64,000 nucleotides of DNA from Onchocerca volvulus (Eukaryota > Nematoda > Chromadorea > Rhabditida > Onchocercidae), in NCBI GenBank assembly GCA_000499405.2, contig HG738140.1:8273560-8337559 (forward strand). The letters run 5' to 3'. Below are positions 37,821 through 50,548 of the stretch, in pieces. Numbering within the stretch: the stretch's first letter is position 1; each line of letters begins with the position of its first letter. Position numbers and translations under genes: made by a program. Below the pieces are notes generated by a model. It saw only the letters and a list, made by a program, of their open reading frames with translations, did not search any database and was not told where the DNA came from.

Positions 37821-40800
37821 GCCCCGTCTGTATTGTCTTCTGCGTATGTGTTGCGCGTTCGTCACCATCTTTGTTGATTAACGTTGTTACAACATTTGCA
37901 CCAATACCCCAAGTGTTTTCGCCATCGTATACCAATGATTCTGGTGGACTATGCAGACCTCCTTGATCGCGTGCCCAAATCTGGGAAGACGGAAATTTAT
38001 TAATTGCGGAAGTTGACATGTCTTGAATTTGCCAGAAAAAATAATTTTTACAAATTCTGGATTAAGACTTGAATAACTTATATCTAAGCTACTGCACATC
38101 TGCTTATAAAAATTAAATAAAAATTTTCGAATTTTTAGAAGAGGTAAAAGATGAAATGGCAACTCTTTCCAACCATAACTAAATATACTTTCTAAATTCT
38201 CATGAATGCAGATTATACCTTCATTGTACGTCCAGCTTTTAAAATTGTGTTTGGTGGAATAGTGTAGACAATTTCTCGGCGATTGTCAAGTTTCCTTCGG
38301 AGTTTATGCTCACCAAGATTTTCGTCCTGAAATGAATGGGAAAAACATTACTTAAAAATCTGGAAGATCTGTTCTGACAGACTGGAAGCAACACAATCAG
38401 AATTCAGAAATTTTTTTAACCACACATCCACTGATGATAAATGCAAAATAGAATCAAGAATTTATAGAATCTCTTAAAGGAATCCATAAGATCTCTTAAA
38501 GTAACTAATACTTACTTTGCTTCTATGACTATTCTCGAGCATGATGAATTTTCCGTTCGGATCACATTCGGCAATAGTTATATTCCCTTTAGCTGAGCGC
38601 TGGAATGTTGTTTTAGTAGAAACTTCACCTCGTACGCTACGTGTCGAATCTGTATCTTCTTGTTGCTGTAGTGAATGTGTTTTCACTACTTGTTCAACCA
38701 TTTGACGAAGACCAACTCTGAAATGTTACGTAATATTATACATAAACGAAGCAGTGAATCGCCATATTCATCATAAAATTTTTTCATTAAAATTTTGTTT
38801 CTGAAGAAAATAGAGTTAGCTTAGAAATCGACCTATCTTGATGACTATCCTTAATTTTTTATGATCACCAAAAAGAGTTCACTGCGAGAAGATTAAGGCA
38901 AAGGTATTTATGAATATAACCTATCTTTTAAATGTTCCTGATTTTTGAGTTTCTAAATAAAAAAATCAATGGGATAACAAAAAATTAATTTAAATATCTG
39001 TCAGCATTGCACACCTATTCTTCTCAGCATTTATTGAAAATTATATTCGTAAGTATAAAATTGATGAACTTGGATTAAGCATCGACTTCAAAAGCTTTTA
39101 ACATTAAATATCTGCAGCAAAAAGTATTTTAATAATAACCAAACATGCATGACGACCAACTGTTGGATGCCGGCAAGATTCTTCTGATCCTATGATTGAT
39201 TTATTTAAAGATTACGAAATACTGGTAAAATGGCACTTACCGACTTTCCTCGCCCTCCAGCATTTTTCGGTAAATAGCAATTTCAGCATCTAACATTTGT
39301 TTGGTATCAAGCAATGCTTGCAATTCAGCCACCAATGTTTGGCATTCCTCGCGCATACGACGAAGAGTTGCATCGCGATCGTTTAAAGCTGCTTCGTATT
39401 GTCTCTGATCGTCATTGAGCTACAAAATTTACATGATCTAAACTAAAAAATAAAAAGCAAATAAATAAAAATAGTAAAATTTCAGCAATTAATTCGATTT
39501 TCGAAGTTATACCATAATGATTAAGCCTTTTAAAGATTAAAATGTATCTAAAGGAAATCTATCATTGCATGTATGTTCTGGCAAAGGTTTTTAGATGTGA
39601 TAGTGACTTTCATTTCGTTGCTTTAATCACACCTGGTTATTCAAGCTTTGAACTTCTTTCTCAAGTAGCGCATTTTTGGCTTCAAGGTCACCGAGTTTAC
39701 CACGAAGATCACCAATGTTATCGCGCATCCGTTTCACTTCTTCACGCTGATAATTCGCTTCAATGTTGGCACGATTTGCACTGCCTTGCACCTCTGATAC
39801 CTAAGATATCATTACAATCATTAAAAACTATCCTAACTTAAAGGTTAAGTAAATAAAATCCTCTATCTGAACTTCTAAGTTAGATAAGTTTTGAAATTTT
39901 ATTCAACGAAAATTCAAATGAATGATGCCAAAATGACACGTTGTATCTTCAGCGCTAAGTTCGTGACCAAAATGTTTATCTTTTATCCTTTTTTCCCGCA
40001 CTTTACATTTAAGTAACCATGACTGGGTGTATAATTTCAATGATTCACGAGAAACTTGTACCTTTAATTTATACCAGCTTTCCATGTCTTGCTTTCCCTG
40101 TTTGGCAATGTAATCATATTCATCTTTGATATCGCGAATAGCTAAAGCCAGTTCGTTTTTGAAGAATTCACGAGTATCAGCTGGAGCCTGAGCTAATAGA
40201 GCTTGAAGCTCTTTAACTTCCTGCTCATGTACGCGCCTTAAAAATTCTAATTCTTCCATCAGAGTCTGTACTTGATTTTGGAAATCGATTCGTCCTAGGG
40301 TTTCTTCATCCAGATCCTACAATTTTTTTTAAAAGTAATTCAATTGTAGTTTTATCAAATAAACTCAAAAATTGATCAGAAGAACGAAAATATTTCGACT
40401 TTCTGGATTCATAAACTTCATCTTTTCCGCTTAAGTTATGCACTTCGTTGTCACTAGAATGAAATCATCACTGTATATTATGATTCCATTCTAGATGATC
40501 TAATGAAACTTCAAAAAACTCTCTAAACACTCACATTACGTGCTTTTTGAAGTTCTTCCCAAATGCGGGCATTATCGCCGTTCAACCGTTTCTCCTCATC
40601 CGTTAATTGACGCCAACGAGCTCGAAGCATTTCCAGTTCACTCTGAGCATCATCAATTGCATGCTTCCATTGGTTAATCTTTTCGCGATCGTTCTCACGG
40701 CGATGCTGTACATCTTCATAACTAAAATAAAAGCAGTACACTTGAATATGGGAAATTAAGTCAAAATACGTCCCTTCTCTCAGAATCCTAAAAAAACATT

Positions 40801-43800
40801 TGAATAACTAAATGTACATTATGTAAGTCTCATCATATCTTTTTCCATCAGCTCAAACAATGATTCGTTAAAAACGTATCGCTACAGCATTTCCAGCTTA
40901 CCAATGATATTTTGCTTGATATTTGTATGACAATTTTATGCAGAATTTCACTTTTTTGTATACTTTTCAATAATTTCTTTTTTGCAATAAATCTCGTATA
41001 ATTTTTTTATGATTTTATTTTTCTTGATATTTTTAAATCTTAACTTGAGGAGTTATCATCAATAGTCTTTTTTTATCGCATAATGTACACTGTGTTTTAA
41101 TATACAGAGAGAGAAGACGAACCGGCTACGGATTTCCGCAAGGTCATCTTTAAGCCGTGCAACTCTGACATCAATTTCAGCCTTCCGTCTCGCACCGTCA
41201 TCAATCTCCTTCCGAGCATCACGTAACGAATCAGCATATTGTACCTGCAAAAAAATCATTGCCTTCGTTTACATTTCTTCATCTTCCTCTTCAACCACTA
41301 GAATGATAGAAATTTCTTAAAATTATGGTTTTCAAAAAATAGATATTAATATTGCAAAATTTAATGTTTTCTGAAAGAGCAACAGTGCTATTTCATCTAT
41401 ATCGTTCTACTAACCGTAAAAATTGTAATGCCTCAATAAAACACAGTTTTAAATGACTACTGGTTTTTCTTTTTTTTGAAATTGTCAATTACACAAAATT
41501 TTATAGCTTCATCAAATAAAAAGCGCCAAAAAAAAATTAAACATAAATACTAAATGATGTAAGCAAAACTGAAATATTTTCTAGTATAAATAAAATAAAA
41601 TTATCCAATTAACTTGTATAAGAGAAATTTGTGATACTTCTCAGGCATATGAATTACTTATCTATGTTATATCTTGGCACAAAGCCTTTCTTCTCACATT
41701 TTCCGATTTGCTAATAGAGCTTACGTGCATCGTGTGAAATGTTAAGATCTATGTTAACTGTTAGGACTGAAAAGCTGGTGAGAATTGTCCAATCTTTTTT
41801 TATGACTAATGTGTTCTGAGCCGAGGGACCAAAAATATATGAAAGGAGAGCTTTGGGGGGACAGCAGGACAGAGTCGTCAACACTGCATCTTCAACGCGA
41901 GCAGTCTTTTCAACATTGGCATATTTAACGCGATTAGTGCCGTCAACATTGCCTGTATTCAACGGGAGCAGTTTCTTCAACAATTTTTTCAACATCGCTA
42001 TCAACGGCAATTCAATTTCAAAAACTATTTCAACGAAAGCATGAGCGATAATTCAGCAGGAGACAACTGTTAGTATCTTTTATATTTACCGTGTATTGTT
42101 CATTTACTCCTTACTATTGTATAAGTGCGATATTGTGTATAATATCATATAAATCCAAAAGCAACAGGCTACCTAGGAGAGTCACAGCAGCAAGAAACAA
42201 TTTCCAGTACAATCAATCTATAATCCAAATTACAATTCGATTAGATTTTTTTTATCCAACAAATAATGATTATTGATAATAGATTACCTAAGATATCTTA
42301 ACCTAATACGATTAACAGCACTTAACCGAAGTGGAATACGGTCGTGAAAAACTCATCTATCCCGGGCTAACTGCCTGATTACAGTGAGAGTTATGGGCAT
42401 AATCGATTATAATCCAGACTAAACAGAATATGGAACCACATATTAGTTTCATTCTTCATTTACTCCTTTCTCTGAACCTTCACTACCATAATTTCTCAAA
42501 CTTTCGTTAAATATATATATGTTTACTAAATGACAAAAATCTGTTTTGCTCTAGTCAATATTATCAAAAGATAATCTAGAGTTTCAATTTTTTCCGAAAA
42601 AAGAAAAAGAAAAAATCCCAAGAGGTTCAAATTCCCATTACTAACGATAAAAATCTAAAAAAAATTGAAAGGAAATAAACTTCGAAGATGAGTTTTAGAA
42701 ATGAATTAACTTTAATTTCCTGAAACAAGACCTTATAAAATGTTGCAATTTATGCTAGGAATTATGATGCTGCCTGCCATCGTAATATTTCAGATCCTTC
42801 TATAAACTTCCGCATAGAGATTTAGATTTTAGATATTTTTCATCTCTCAATATATGTTATCTTTTCGAGATATTCCCAGTAAATTTTATCAAAATATGCA
42901 ACTTCTCAATGCCCACTAAAGACTCTGTATTTCTGAAAAAAATTCCATTGCAAAAATAATGATGAGAAGAATTCCATGCTGCTCAATACATCTGCAGCAA
43001 AATATTCGGGTTTTGAAAATTGAATCTGACCAAGTGGTGTAGTTCTGATGGACGGAAAATGATGAATGGGTTCCAACTATGTACTTCATGCCATCTCCGT
43101 TTCTCACATTATAAATTGATAAAAATAAAAAAATTTGATTAATTTAAATGAGACATTTCATTTCAATCAGATGACCTTTCCTTTTTCATCCGTAACGAAA
43201 AAACTAACTTCTTTATTTCCCATGAAAAAGTAATTTGGAAAAAAAGTAATTTGCAATTTGATCAAAGTGAAAAATAATCTATGAAATATTTTCTCCGGAG
43301 AAATTAATTCCTAAATAAAAAATTTGTCCAAAGATTTCTAGATAAACTCATCTTTAGTTGCTACTGCAATGCCTTTTCCTAAGAAAGCAGATGGTTATGG
43401 CTAAGCACAATGATTTCAGCGGACAGAAATGAAATGCATAAAATGCATTTATCTGTCTTACTCTACATGAATATTTTATCAATTTTACCTTGATTTCACT
43501 GGTATCTTTGCCCCATCGTCCACGCAGTTCTTCGAGATCAGCAACTAGTTTCCTATTCTGTTCCTCGAGTTTCTTCACCCGATCAATATAATTTCCAAGT
43601 CGGTCGTTTAGTCCTTGCATCTCTTTTTTTTCCTTATCAGTTGCTTCAAGAAATGATTTTGCGGCATTCGCACTCAGTGCTGGACTAATACCGCCAATGG
43701 ATGCTGAGCCCATCTCAGTGACCATTTTTAACACTCGGCCTAAACTTTTTAGACATGAATCAAAAATGAATCCAAAAAATATGATAAGTTTGATTTTTAC

Positions 43801-46800
43801 TGGAGAAGTAAGCAAATTCAAAAGTTTTTATTGCTTATAAGCAATGTTGCAGTTTCAAAAAAAAAAATACTATCGATTGCTGCCGACATTTGCAAGAATC
43901 CTCAAGAAGCTTAGTGCATGTCATTTGAAATTGAAAATAAAATTAATAAAAATGGGAGTTCACTGCAAAAACATTTCAAATCAATGTATATTTTTTGAGT
44001 ATTCTAGAAATTAGGAAAACTTTAGGTCCTTTCAGGTGCTTTTAATTTTTATTACATTATTAAAATTCTATTAGTCATCAGTTTCATTGCTAATTAACTT
44101 ACCTCCACTGGCTCCAGGTAACGATCGAAGTGATTCACTTGTATACATTATTTTGTTTAATATGATTACAGAATTTGATAACAGTAGTGATAATAACAGG
44201 AACTGATCAAATGGCAAATTGAAATATCACAAGCACAAGGAAACACACAAAATATGCACAATAACAGCTATAAAATAAGTAGAATCAGAATACTGCAATT
44301 AAAGATACAAACATCGACAAGCAGACTTCATTCTAACTTAATGTCCTCAATTTAGAGATCTTTGAAAATATGCTAGCCGTACTCTGGTACACTACTTAAA
44401 GTGCTATGATCTGTCAGCTGAAAACGATGATTCATCGTTTAAGAAGATATTAACAATTATCTTTTTTCGAACATTTCCAAAGGAACTGCACAATAAGCCA
44501 CTATTTTTTCAATTCATAACTCAGATTCCTCAATGTCTAAGAGGATTCGTTTATGATCAGAATCTGACTGCTAATTTATGAGAATCTGACTGCTAATTTA
44601 TGCAGTGATTGAGGTGCTCGTGACAATAATAATGGGATAATGCTGATGATGGTGCAAAGATAACTCTGATATATTGTCACTAATTAATGGCAAAGAAAGA
44701 CACCTATCATCGAGCACCTATCGCTACTATCATTGACGATCGCATCAAAAATTCTGCTCAGCAATCCTTATGTGACACTAACTAATGGTAAGAACAAGAA
44801 TACCGATGGATGACTACTGACATGCACATATATATATATACTCACGAACACGCATGCGCGCACGCACACGCACACCACACGCACAGATACATACATCATA
44901 AATAAACTTCCTACTCCCCTCTCACCTTGATTCCCCATGAACCCATCTCTTGAGAACATTCCTGAACCGATGGCATTTCATGCATTGGCGTAAAATGAGT
45001 AGTACATTTATAGTAAAACAGAATGTTGCACAATCAGTGATCAAATTAAACTATTCTGAAATATATAACTATATTTGAACTAGTCTCAACAATATTTTCT
45101 GAAAAAAATCCCAGTGACCTCTGAGAAATAAATACAATTATTCGTGTCAAAGTATGCTAATATAACAATCCATTCAAAAAATGAGCTTCTCATGATACTA
45201 ATCCTTAGTTTACGCAACAGAACTGAATATGACAAAAATTTCATTTAGCTAATGGCATTTTAATTAATCGCTACATTTTAGTTTTTGTCGAGACTGAAAA
45301 TGATCTGTTAAGTACTGAGCAAAATTCGCTTGCTTCTAATGGTGTAATCTAGTCAGAATTAATTAAATGATCTGAATTAACTGATCTAAATTAATCATAT
45401 CTGGCTAGATGTATAAGGTTATTTACACCAAAGTAAATGAAACTTTATTGAGCGAAAATTCAACTTCATGAGTAAGAGCAGCAGCGCGTTACAACAAACA
45501 AATGGCAGAATAACATGGCATAGAGCAGACACTCAACATTAGTTTAAGTGTCAACAGAACAGAATCTACACTGTCACCGACCAACCTGTCCTGCATGTGC
45601 AATCGTACTGATGTATTATACTGCAGTGCAATCCTCTTCGTGTATGTGTGTCACCTATATGAATTGAAGTAAATTGTCAACTATACAAAATTGCATGCTT
45701 AAGTGCTCGCTCAGTGATTTGTTATTAAAATCATTGCAGGAGGGCGCGCGCAATCGAGAAAAACCTGTTGACAATCCAGCAATTCGTGACAGCCAAGCAG
45801 GAAATGAATCATCGATGTAATAATCTGAGACATTTCGATAGGATTATGCAAGATACCTGTTTCTACTCCAAACTGCTACCTTCACTGAATAAACTTTACC
45901 GAAACCATTCAAAAACTATACGACACAGACTAGATAAGAAACACAAAAAAAAAAGACGGAAAGTTTGGAGATGTCCGAGATCTACAGCCTAGATCGAATA
46001 TGATACAAATAGCTAAGCCACTTTTATATAGATAGTCGTTTATCAAACAATTTCAAATAAAAAAGCCAAGCTATTAGTTTTTGATCTTCGGCATATCATA
46101 AATCTCTTACTCATCAGTTGTTTTATTTGGTTTTGAAAAATAATACATTCGATAGAATCTGTCCTTCAAGTTCATTTATCAAAATTTTTTCTCAAAAAAA
46201 AAAGAAAAAGAAAATGAATCATGTTTTATAATTCAAAATAAATTCCTGAAAAAAGGTATTTCTTGAAACTTGATTGTGCATGTTCTATTTATAGAAAAAG
46301 TAAAATGGGATTCCATGCATTTCGTAAGTCGTAAATTATCCACGTAAAGTAATACCACCGTTAAATTCTTGATTTTAGTTCTTTGAGACTGTATGTCTAA
46401 ATTATCTAAGGTTTCTCTGCCATTTAACAGTACATTCAAAACCTTATATAAGTGATAAACTTGTATAACTTGGATAAAATTCTGAAAACAAGCCGAAACC
46501 AAATAAACTGCATTCAACAAATTATTCAAAGTAGCAATGAAGTAGCAATATCACTAGAAAAACAGAATATATTTGAACTGTTCATTGGATGAAATCTTAT
46601 TGCTTATCGTATAAAAAATATTTGCGTTCGTGGGGATCAATAAATAAACATTGACTGCTTGGAAGATACTTGGATTTTTTTTGAAAGTAAAAAAGTAACT
46701 AAAAACATTAACTACACGAAGAAAAAAAAAAATAAAAAAACCAGCGGAAAATGAAATTCTGTAAAAAAACCTATGCTTTTTCTATGATATAATTTTCACT

Positions 46801-49580
46801 TCCTATTCCTATCCTCAAAAAGTTCTAAAAGAAATGTCTTCCTCCTTGAATACAATGCGTAATTCAAGCATTATATGCATAAATGTTTTGGATATTATGA
46901 ACTATTTTAAGAGACCGATTTGATTACAATTTCAACTATAAAAGATGTCAGGTTTGTTTTTTAGAATAAAAACAAAAATATGAGTTTTACATATTTGAAA
47001 GCACTCCAATATTTTTTATCATCACCAAATTTAAAAATTTTTGTTCTGATTGAGTTATATTTGAAAAATTGAAAGGAATTATCATAACATCAAATCAATG
47101 GAAGTAAAAAAGACATTTCATGCCATGGCATTAATGATCGATTGCAAACCTTTCATATGATAAATGAATTTAACTTCTAACCTTCTACATGCCAGATTTG
47201 TCACATCATGCTGTGACAATAAATGAACAGTGCAAAACTGCCAGCAGTGAAGTTCTAATGAAAAGGTCACTTCTATGAAATACCACGCAACGACAATTGC
47301 TATTAAATTAGATTATAAATCGTACTGTATGAGATTAGAAATGATTCATCAGTGAATCATCAATTCACATAAACATCAGATAAAGTTTCTATAAACTGTT
47401 GAAAGAATGTAAAATGAGAAAATAAACTTAAAACGAGCTTTTGATAAAGCAAAATGTACATTTCGCTCATTTACGCATACTATTAAATGAACTCATACAA
47501 CGAACATTCTGAACAGTGCTCATAATGTGGGCCTCCAATACTCGAGATATGATATTGTGTAGGATGAGAAAATCGCTACCAGCGATAAAGGAAAGAATAA
47601 CCCAATGATCAGTTTACTTGGATATTCTCTAATAATTGATTGTAACATCTGATTTCAATAAGCGAAGCGATGCATACAATTATTTTATTCATTAATATTT
47701 AAATATCGGTATTTTAGCCATTTCTTTTCAGCTTAAATATGCTTTCCTATGCTTTTTAATAATTTTCTTCTTTCATCAACATCTATTTCGTTCCTTATCC
47801 ATCCTTTCTTTATCTTGGATGTGTGAATGACAATCAATCGGCAATCATTCGATAATCCTTTCTAAAAACACTGCAAGGAAACATTTCTTTTTCACAGAAA
47901 ATGAATCGATTTCTCCAAACATTCTGACGTTTTCGATAATCAGAAAAATGCGTACGGTACCGCTACTTCCTTATGATTTATACATTTGTCTGATAAATTT
48001 TCACTTCTCATTTACTCCATTTAGGGCAATCTGTTGACATACCATTATATCAAGATGACATTCCATTTCACTCTCCTCGTCAGATCTGGGTTAATTCATT
48101 GAAAATAAAAAGGCTTTGACCGAGTAATTTTCAGAAAAGATGGAAAAAACGAATGTTTGTACTTATGAAGCAATATTTTCAGTGCTACGTTGAATAAGAA
48201 ATTAATCTTTCATGCAAGTAAATACTTATGCTCAATGTGATTGACTATATGCAGGCGTGGGATGGAGATCAAAAAACTTCCCAGAAATACTGTAAAACGA
48301 GAAGGTTAAAACAGTGCAACAATGCAGCTTGAGACGATCGCATTGATTGCATTTAAAAAAATTGACTATTTTCGAATTCATCAGTTTTCCAAAGAAAAAG
48401 CTGTGACTTTTTCTTCTTTTCGAACTTTTATTGAAGGCCATTCCCTATGATAATTCAGTAAATGATATATTCGTAATCATTCAGTCACAAATTTCTTCAA
48501 ATATTTTTTAAAATAAGATCTAAAACTGAATTCATTTGATAAGATCAGTATTGTATGAAGAAAAAAAAAACAGTGCCAGGATAGTACGACTATCAATGGC
48601 AATATCTACTGACACTGAATTCATAGAAAAAAGAATAACTACTGATGATGGCAACTGATGATAAACTCTTTTACTATTGTGAGAAAAGTTAGGCAGACAT
48701 TAAATTTCTATTCCAATTGCATTGGCTTAATTACTCATAAATATTTATTTGATTTTCAACATGTCGTGTCACAAAACAAACAGAGAGCAAAAATAGGAGC
48801 AGAAAAGATTTCTGGATTTAAAACGATGGAAAATTGTAATCAAGAACAGGTTCCTTCTCTTTATGTAATTGAAAAAAGCCCTGCAAACAACTAGCACTAG
48901 TATCCTCTATTAGTATTAATGGGGATTTAATGCACAGAAAATTTTTGTATGTCTTCGCAATTTTTTAACTATTTACTAAGTCTCCGTGGAATCATTGAAA
49001 ATCCAAAAAAATTTCAAATATATTAAGAATAAACGTAATGGTGAGCTGGCATTTACTATGTGGAATGATAAAGACGCCGAATAGCTCTATTTTTAATTTA
49101 ATTTGTGGGAAAATATGAAATTAATCGGAACTAAATATTAATTAGCAAAAGCTATGTAAAAAAGTTTAAAGGAATGATGCCAATATTTCTTTTTCTTTCG
49201 AAGAAGAAATAAGATACGAAACAAGACAAAATCATAGTATGTCTGTAAACCTGCTTAAATGCTTTTATAGTGTTCGCTGCTATGATCATAATGGCAATTT
49301 TCTAGATTAATTTTCATTTATTAGTTTTACGGTTTTTTAAAACTAATTGAAAGATTCTCGTATAAACACTAGGATATATAATCTTCAACTTCGATGTAAT
49401 CAATTCCACCCGAATCATCTTCAAGTTTAACATGTGTATGTTCCTTGCTCTAAAAAACCAATTCATAAAAAAAACTAAGTTTCAATCACATCAAGCGAAT
49501 TTAATCTAAAAACTGCAGTCTTCTAATTTAAATGCGCTTTTTCAACTTATTTCGAGCACTTTAAATGTTTTTAATTTCTT

Positions 49581-49613
<33 letters not shown>

Positions 49614-50132
49614 GCAGCTGAAATAAAATATATCTTAGGAATGAGAAAAGCACCAAACGTCTAGAATTTTCAAAATGTCGACAACAATCGTGAATTAAGC
49701 ACTTAAATACTTTTCTAGATTATGAGAAATTCAAGTACATTATTTTTTTTAAATATTATAATGGATAAATTCAAGTTGAATGTTGTTAAACACAGCTCTG
49801 TCTAAGAGCTTTTGATATGTAACATTTCACATTTCATTTCGAAATTTCACTAATTTGCGTTCCAGTCAGTGTATTTGAGCAAAGAAATGACACATCACCC
49901 CCGACATTTCTTTTTCAGATTTTAAGCTTTCTCCTGATTTATCAATGTAATCTTTTAGGAACTGTATGAAATCTTAGGTAAAAAAAACCTTACCGCCTCC
50001 TCCACCGACCACCGTACCAGTGCTGTAGTTTCCAGATTGTCGGCTTTGAGTACGTACTGCTGTACGCGGTTGGATAGTAGACCGATAAGCGATTTCATAT
50101 TCGCTTTCAGAAGTTTGCTTTGCGGATGACAT
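37816..50132 (-). CDS. ifb-1: cytoplasmic intermediate filament protein IFB-1
   Basis: Exons in transcript order, isoform A: 50132-49994, 43739-43489, 41244-41123, 40721-40535, 40316-40062, 39800-39633, 39419-39241, 38717-38516, 38326-38219, 37980-37816. These give 1776 bases, about 591 residues, close to C. elegans IFB-1. Head: starts MSSAKQTSESEYEIAYRSTI and includes IQPRTAVRTQSRQSGNYS (to about 47), then RVLKMVTEMGSASIGGISPA. Rod about 82-434: coil 1A with LNDRLGNYIDRVKKLEEQNR, then heptad-rich coils 1B and 2, ending in the helix-termination motif AEIAIYRKMLEGEESR. A lamin-tail domain (about 465-580) includes GNITIAECDPNGKFIMLENS and DGENTWGIGANVVTTLINKD; the protein ends KTIQTGQ. In C. 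elegans IFB-1 pairs with IFA proteins in epidermal hemidesmosome-like attachments. All reading-frame junctions agree and no breaks are seen. Confidence 0.97.
41245..43488 (-). other. 2.2-kb intron of ifb-1 with an internal tandem repeat
   Basis: The intron lies between the coil 1A exon and the exon starting VQYADSLRDAR. It holds a GC-richer patch of about 41840-42200 with three imperfect 33-34-base copies (41891-41992) and otherwise A+T-rich sequence. No alternative coding exon is evident. Confidence 0.6.
41891..41992. repeat. three imperfect 33-34-base tandem copies
   Basis: Copies start at 41891, 41924 and 41958, each beginning TTYAACGSGA-TAG-like sequence followed by a TCAACATTG or TCAACAATT segment. 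They are embedded in sequence that is GC-richer than the rest of the intron. They could belong to a decayed long terminal repeat, but no coding remnant supports that. Confidence 0.6.
44103..44148 (-). CDS. ifb-1: alternative first exon of ifb-1 (short head, isoform B)
   Basis: This exon encodes MYTSESLRSLPGASG plus one base, and ends in a good donor (G|GTAAGT). It joins exon 43739-43489 in the same phase as the long first exon, giving a head of 16 residues before RVLKMV and an isoform of about 560 residues. C. elegans ifb-1 is known to make two isoforms differing only in their heads from separate promoters, so this exon is expected. No trans-splice acceptor is obvious immediately upstream. 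Confidence 0.8.
44559..44602. repeat. perfect 22-bp tandem duplication
   Basis: The 22-base unit starting AGAATCTGACTGC is present twice, head to tail, without mismatch, suggesting a recent event. It lies between the two short alternative first exons of ifb-1. Confidence 0.9.
44821..44898. repeat. TA then CA/CG-rich alternating purine-pyrimidine tract
   Basis: A short TA run passes into an acg/cac-rich imperfect repeat with alternating purines and pyrimidines, the kind of sequence that can adopt Z-DNA. It sits about 30 bases downstream (in transcript sense) of candidate first exon C. Confidence 0.8.
44926..44959 (-). CDS. ifb-1: possible third alternative first exon of ifb-1
   Basis: On the minus strand an acceptor-like cggttcag ends at 44962, two bases before an ATG at 44959. 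The exon would encode MFSRDGFMGNQ plus one base and end in donor G|GTGAGA, joining the shared exon in the correct phase for an isoform of about 556 residues. The start, phase and donor all fit, but the exon is very short, so chance cannot be excluded. Confidence 0.45.
49582..49612. repeat. 31-A homopolymer
   Basis: 31 consecutive A on the plus strand, in the long first intron of ifb-1, the longest homopolymer noticed in the window. The length may be subject to sequencing error. Confidence 0.9.
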
Positions 50133-50467
50133 TTTGTGTTCCTTTCCTTCCTATTCAACTTTCAGATAATTGAAATGAAGGACTATTGGCGTGCGTTTCT
50201 TAGTAATAACTGGAAATCAATTCTCACTGAAATTATATGTTTCATGCAAATTTAAAATTACGGAACAAAAATAACGCGATGCGTCAAAAAGTAAGTGTGA
50301 ACAGATGAAATAACGCAACATTCAAATGAACTATTTTCTAGATTTTCGATACTTCGTAAATCTCATTTCAAATTAAACTATAAAAGAACATGAAATAAAA
50401 ATTTTTAGTAAAGTGATATATTACAAAATCAAACTACCATAAGTAATGTGCACATTCATCAAACACA

Positions 50468-50548
50468 TTAGAAAAAAACACCATTTGAAAATTAGAAAAA
50501 AAAAAAACACCATTTGAAAATTAGAAAAAAAAAAGCACCATTTGAAGG
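50468..50548. repeat. 28-29-base tandem repeat, about 2.5 copies
   Basis: CACCATTTGAA starts at 50479, 50508 and 50536, separated by ATTAG and A-runs. It lies just upstream of the first exon of the long ifb-1 isoform, about 350 bases from its ATG. Confidence 0.85.

Larger units (their letters stand above)
43740..49993 (-). other. 6.3-kb first intron of ifb-1 (long isoform) with alternative first exons
   Basis: The intron contains candidate alternative first exons at 44148-44103 and 44959-44926, a purine-pyrimidine alternating tract (44821-44898), a 22-base tandem duplication (44559-44602) and a 31-A homopolymer (49582-49612). Internal promoters for the short isoforms must lie here if those exons are used. 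The other open frames in it show no recognisable similarity. Confidence 0.6.

Noticed and set aside
45590..45650. Minus-strand ATTGCAC seeds like the miR-92/235 family
   Set aside because: Two direct copies are present but there is no hairpin and the 3' part does not match.
47198..47219. 8-bp hairpin TTGTCACA/TGTGACAA with a 6-nt loop
   Set aside because: Too short for a miRNA precursor and rho-independent terminators do not apply in a nematode; it sits in an ifb-1 intron and is probably chance.
49955..50158. A 67-codon minus-strand frame starting MNRKERNTKCHPQ
   Set aside because: It is the wrong frame over the real first exon of ifb-1, which starts at 50132 and reads MSSAKQTSESEYEIAYRS.
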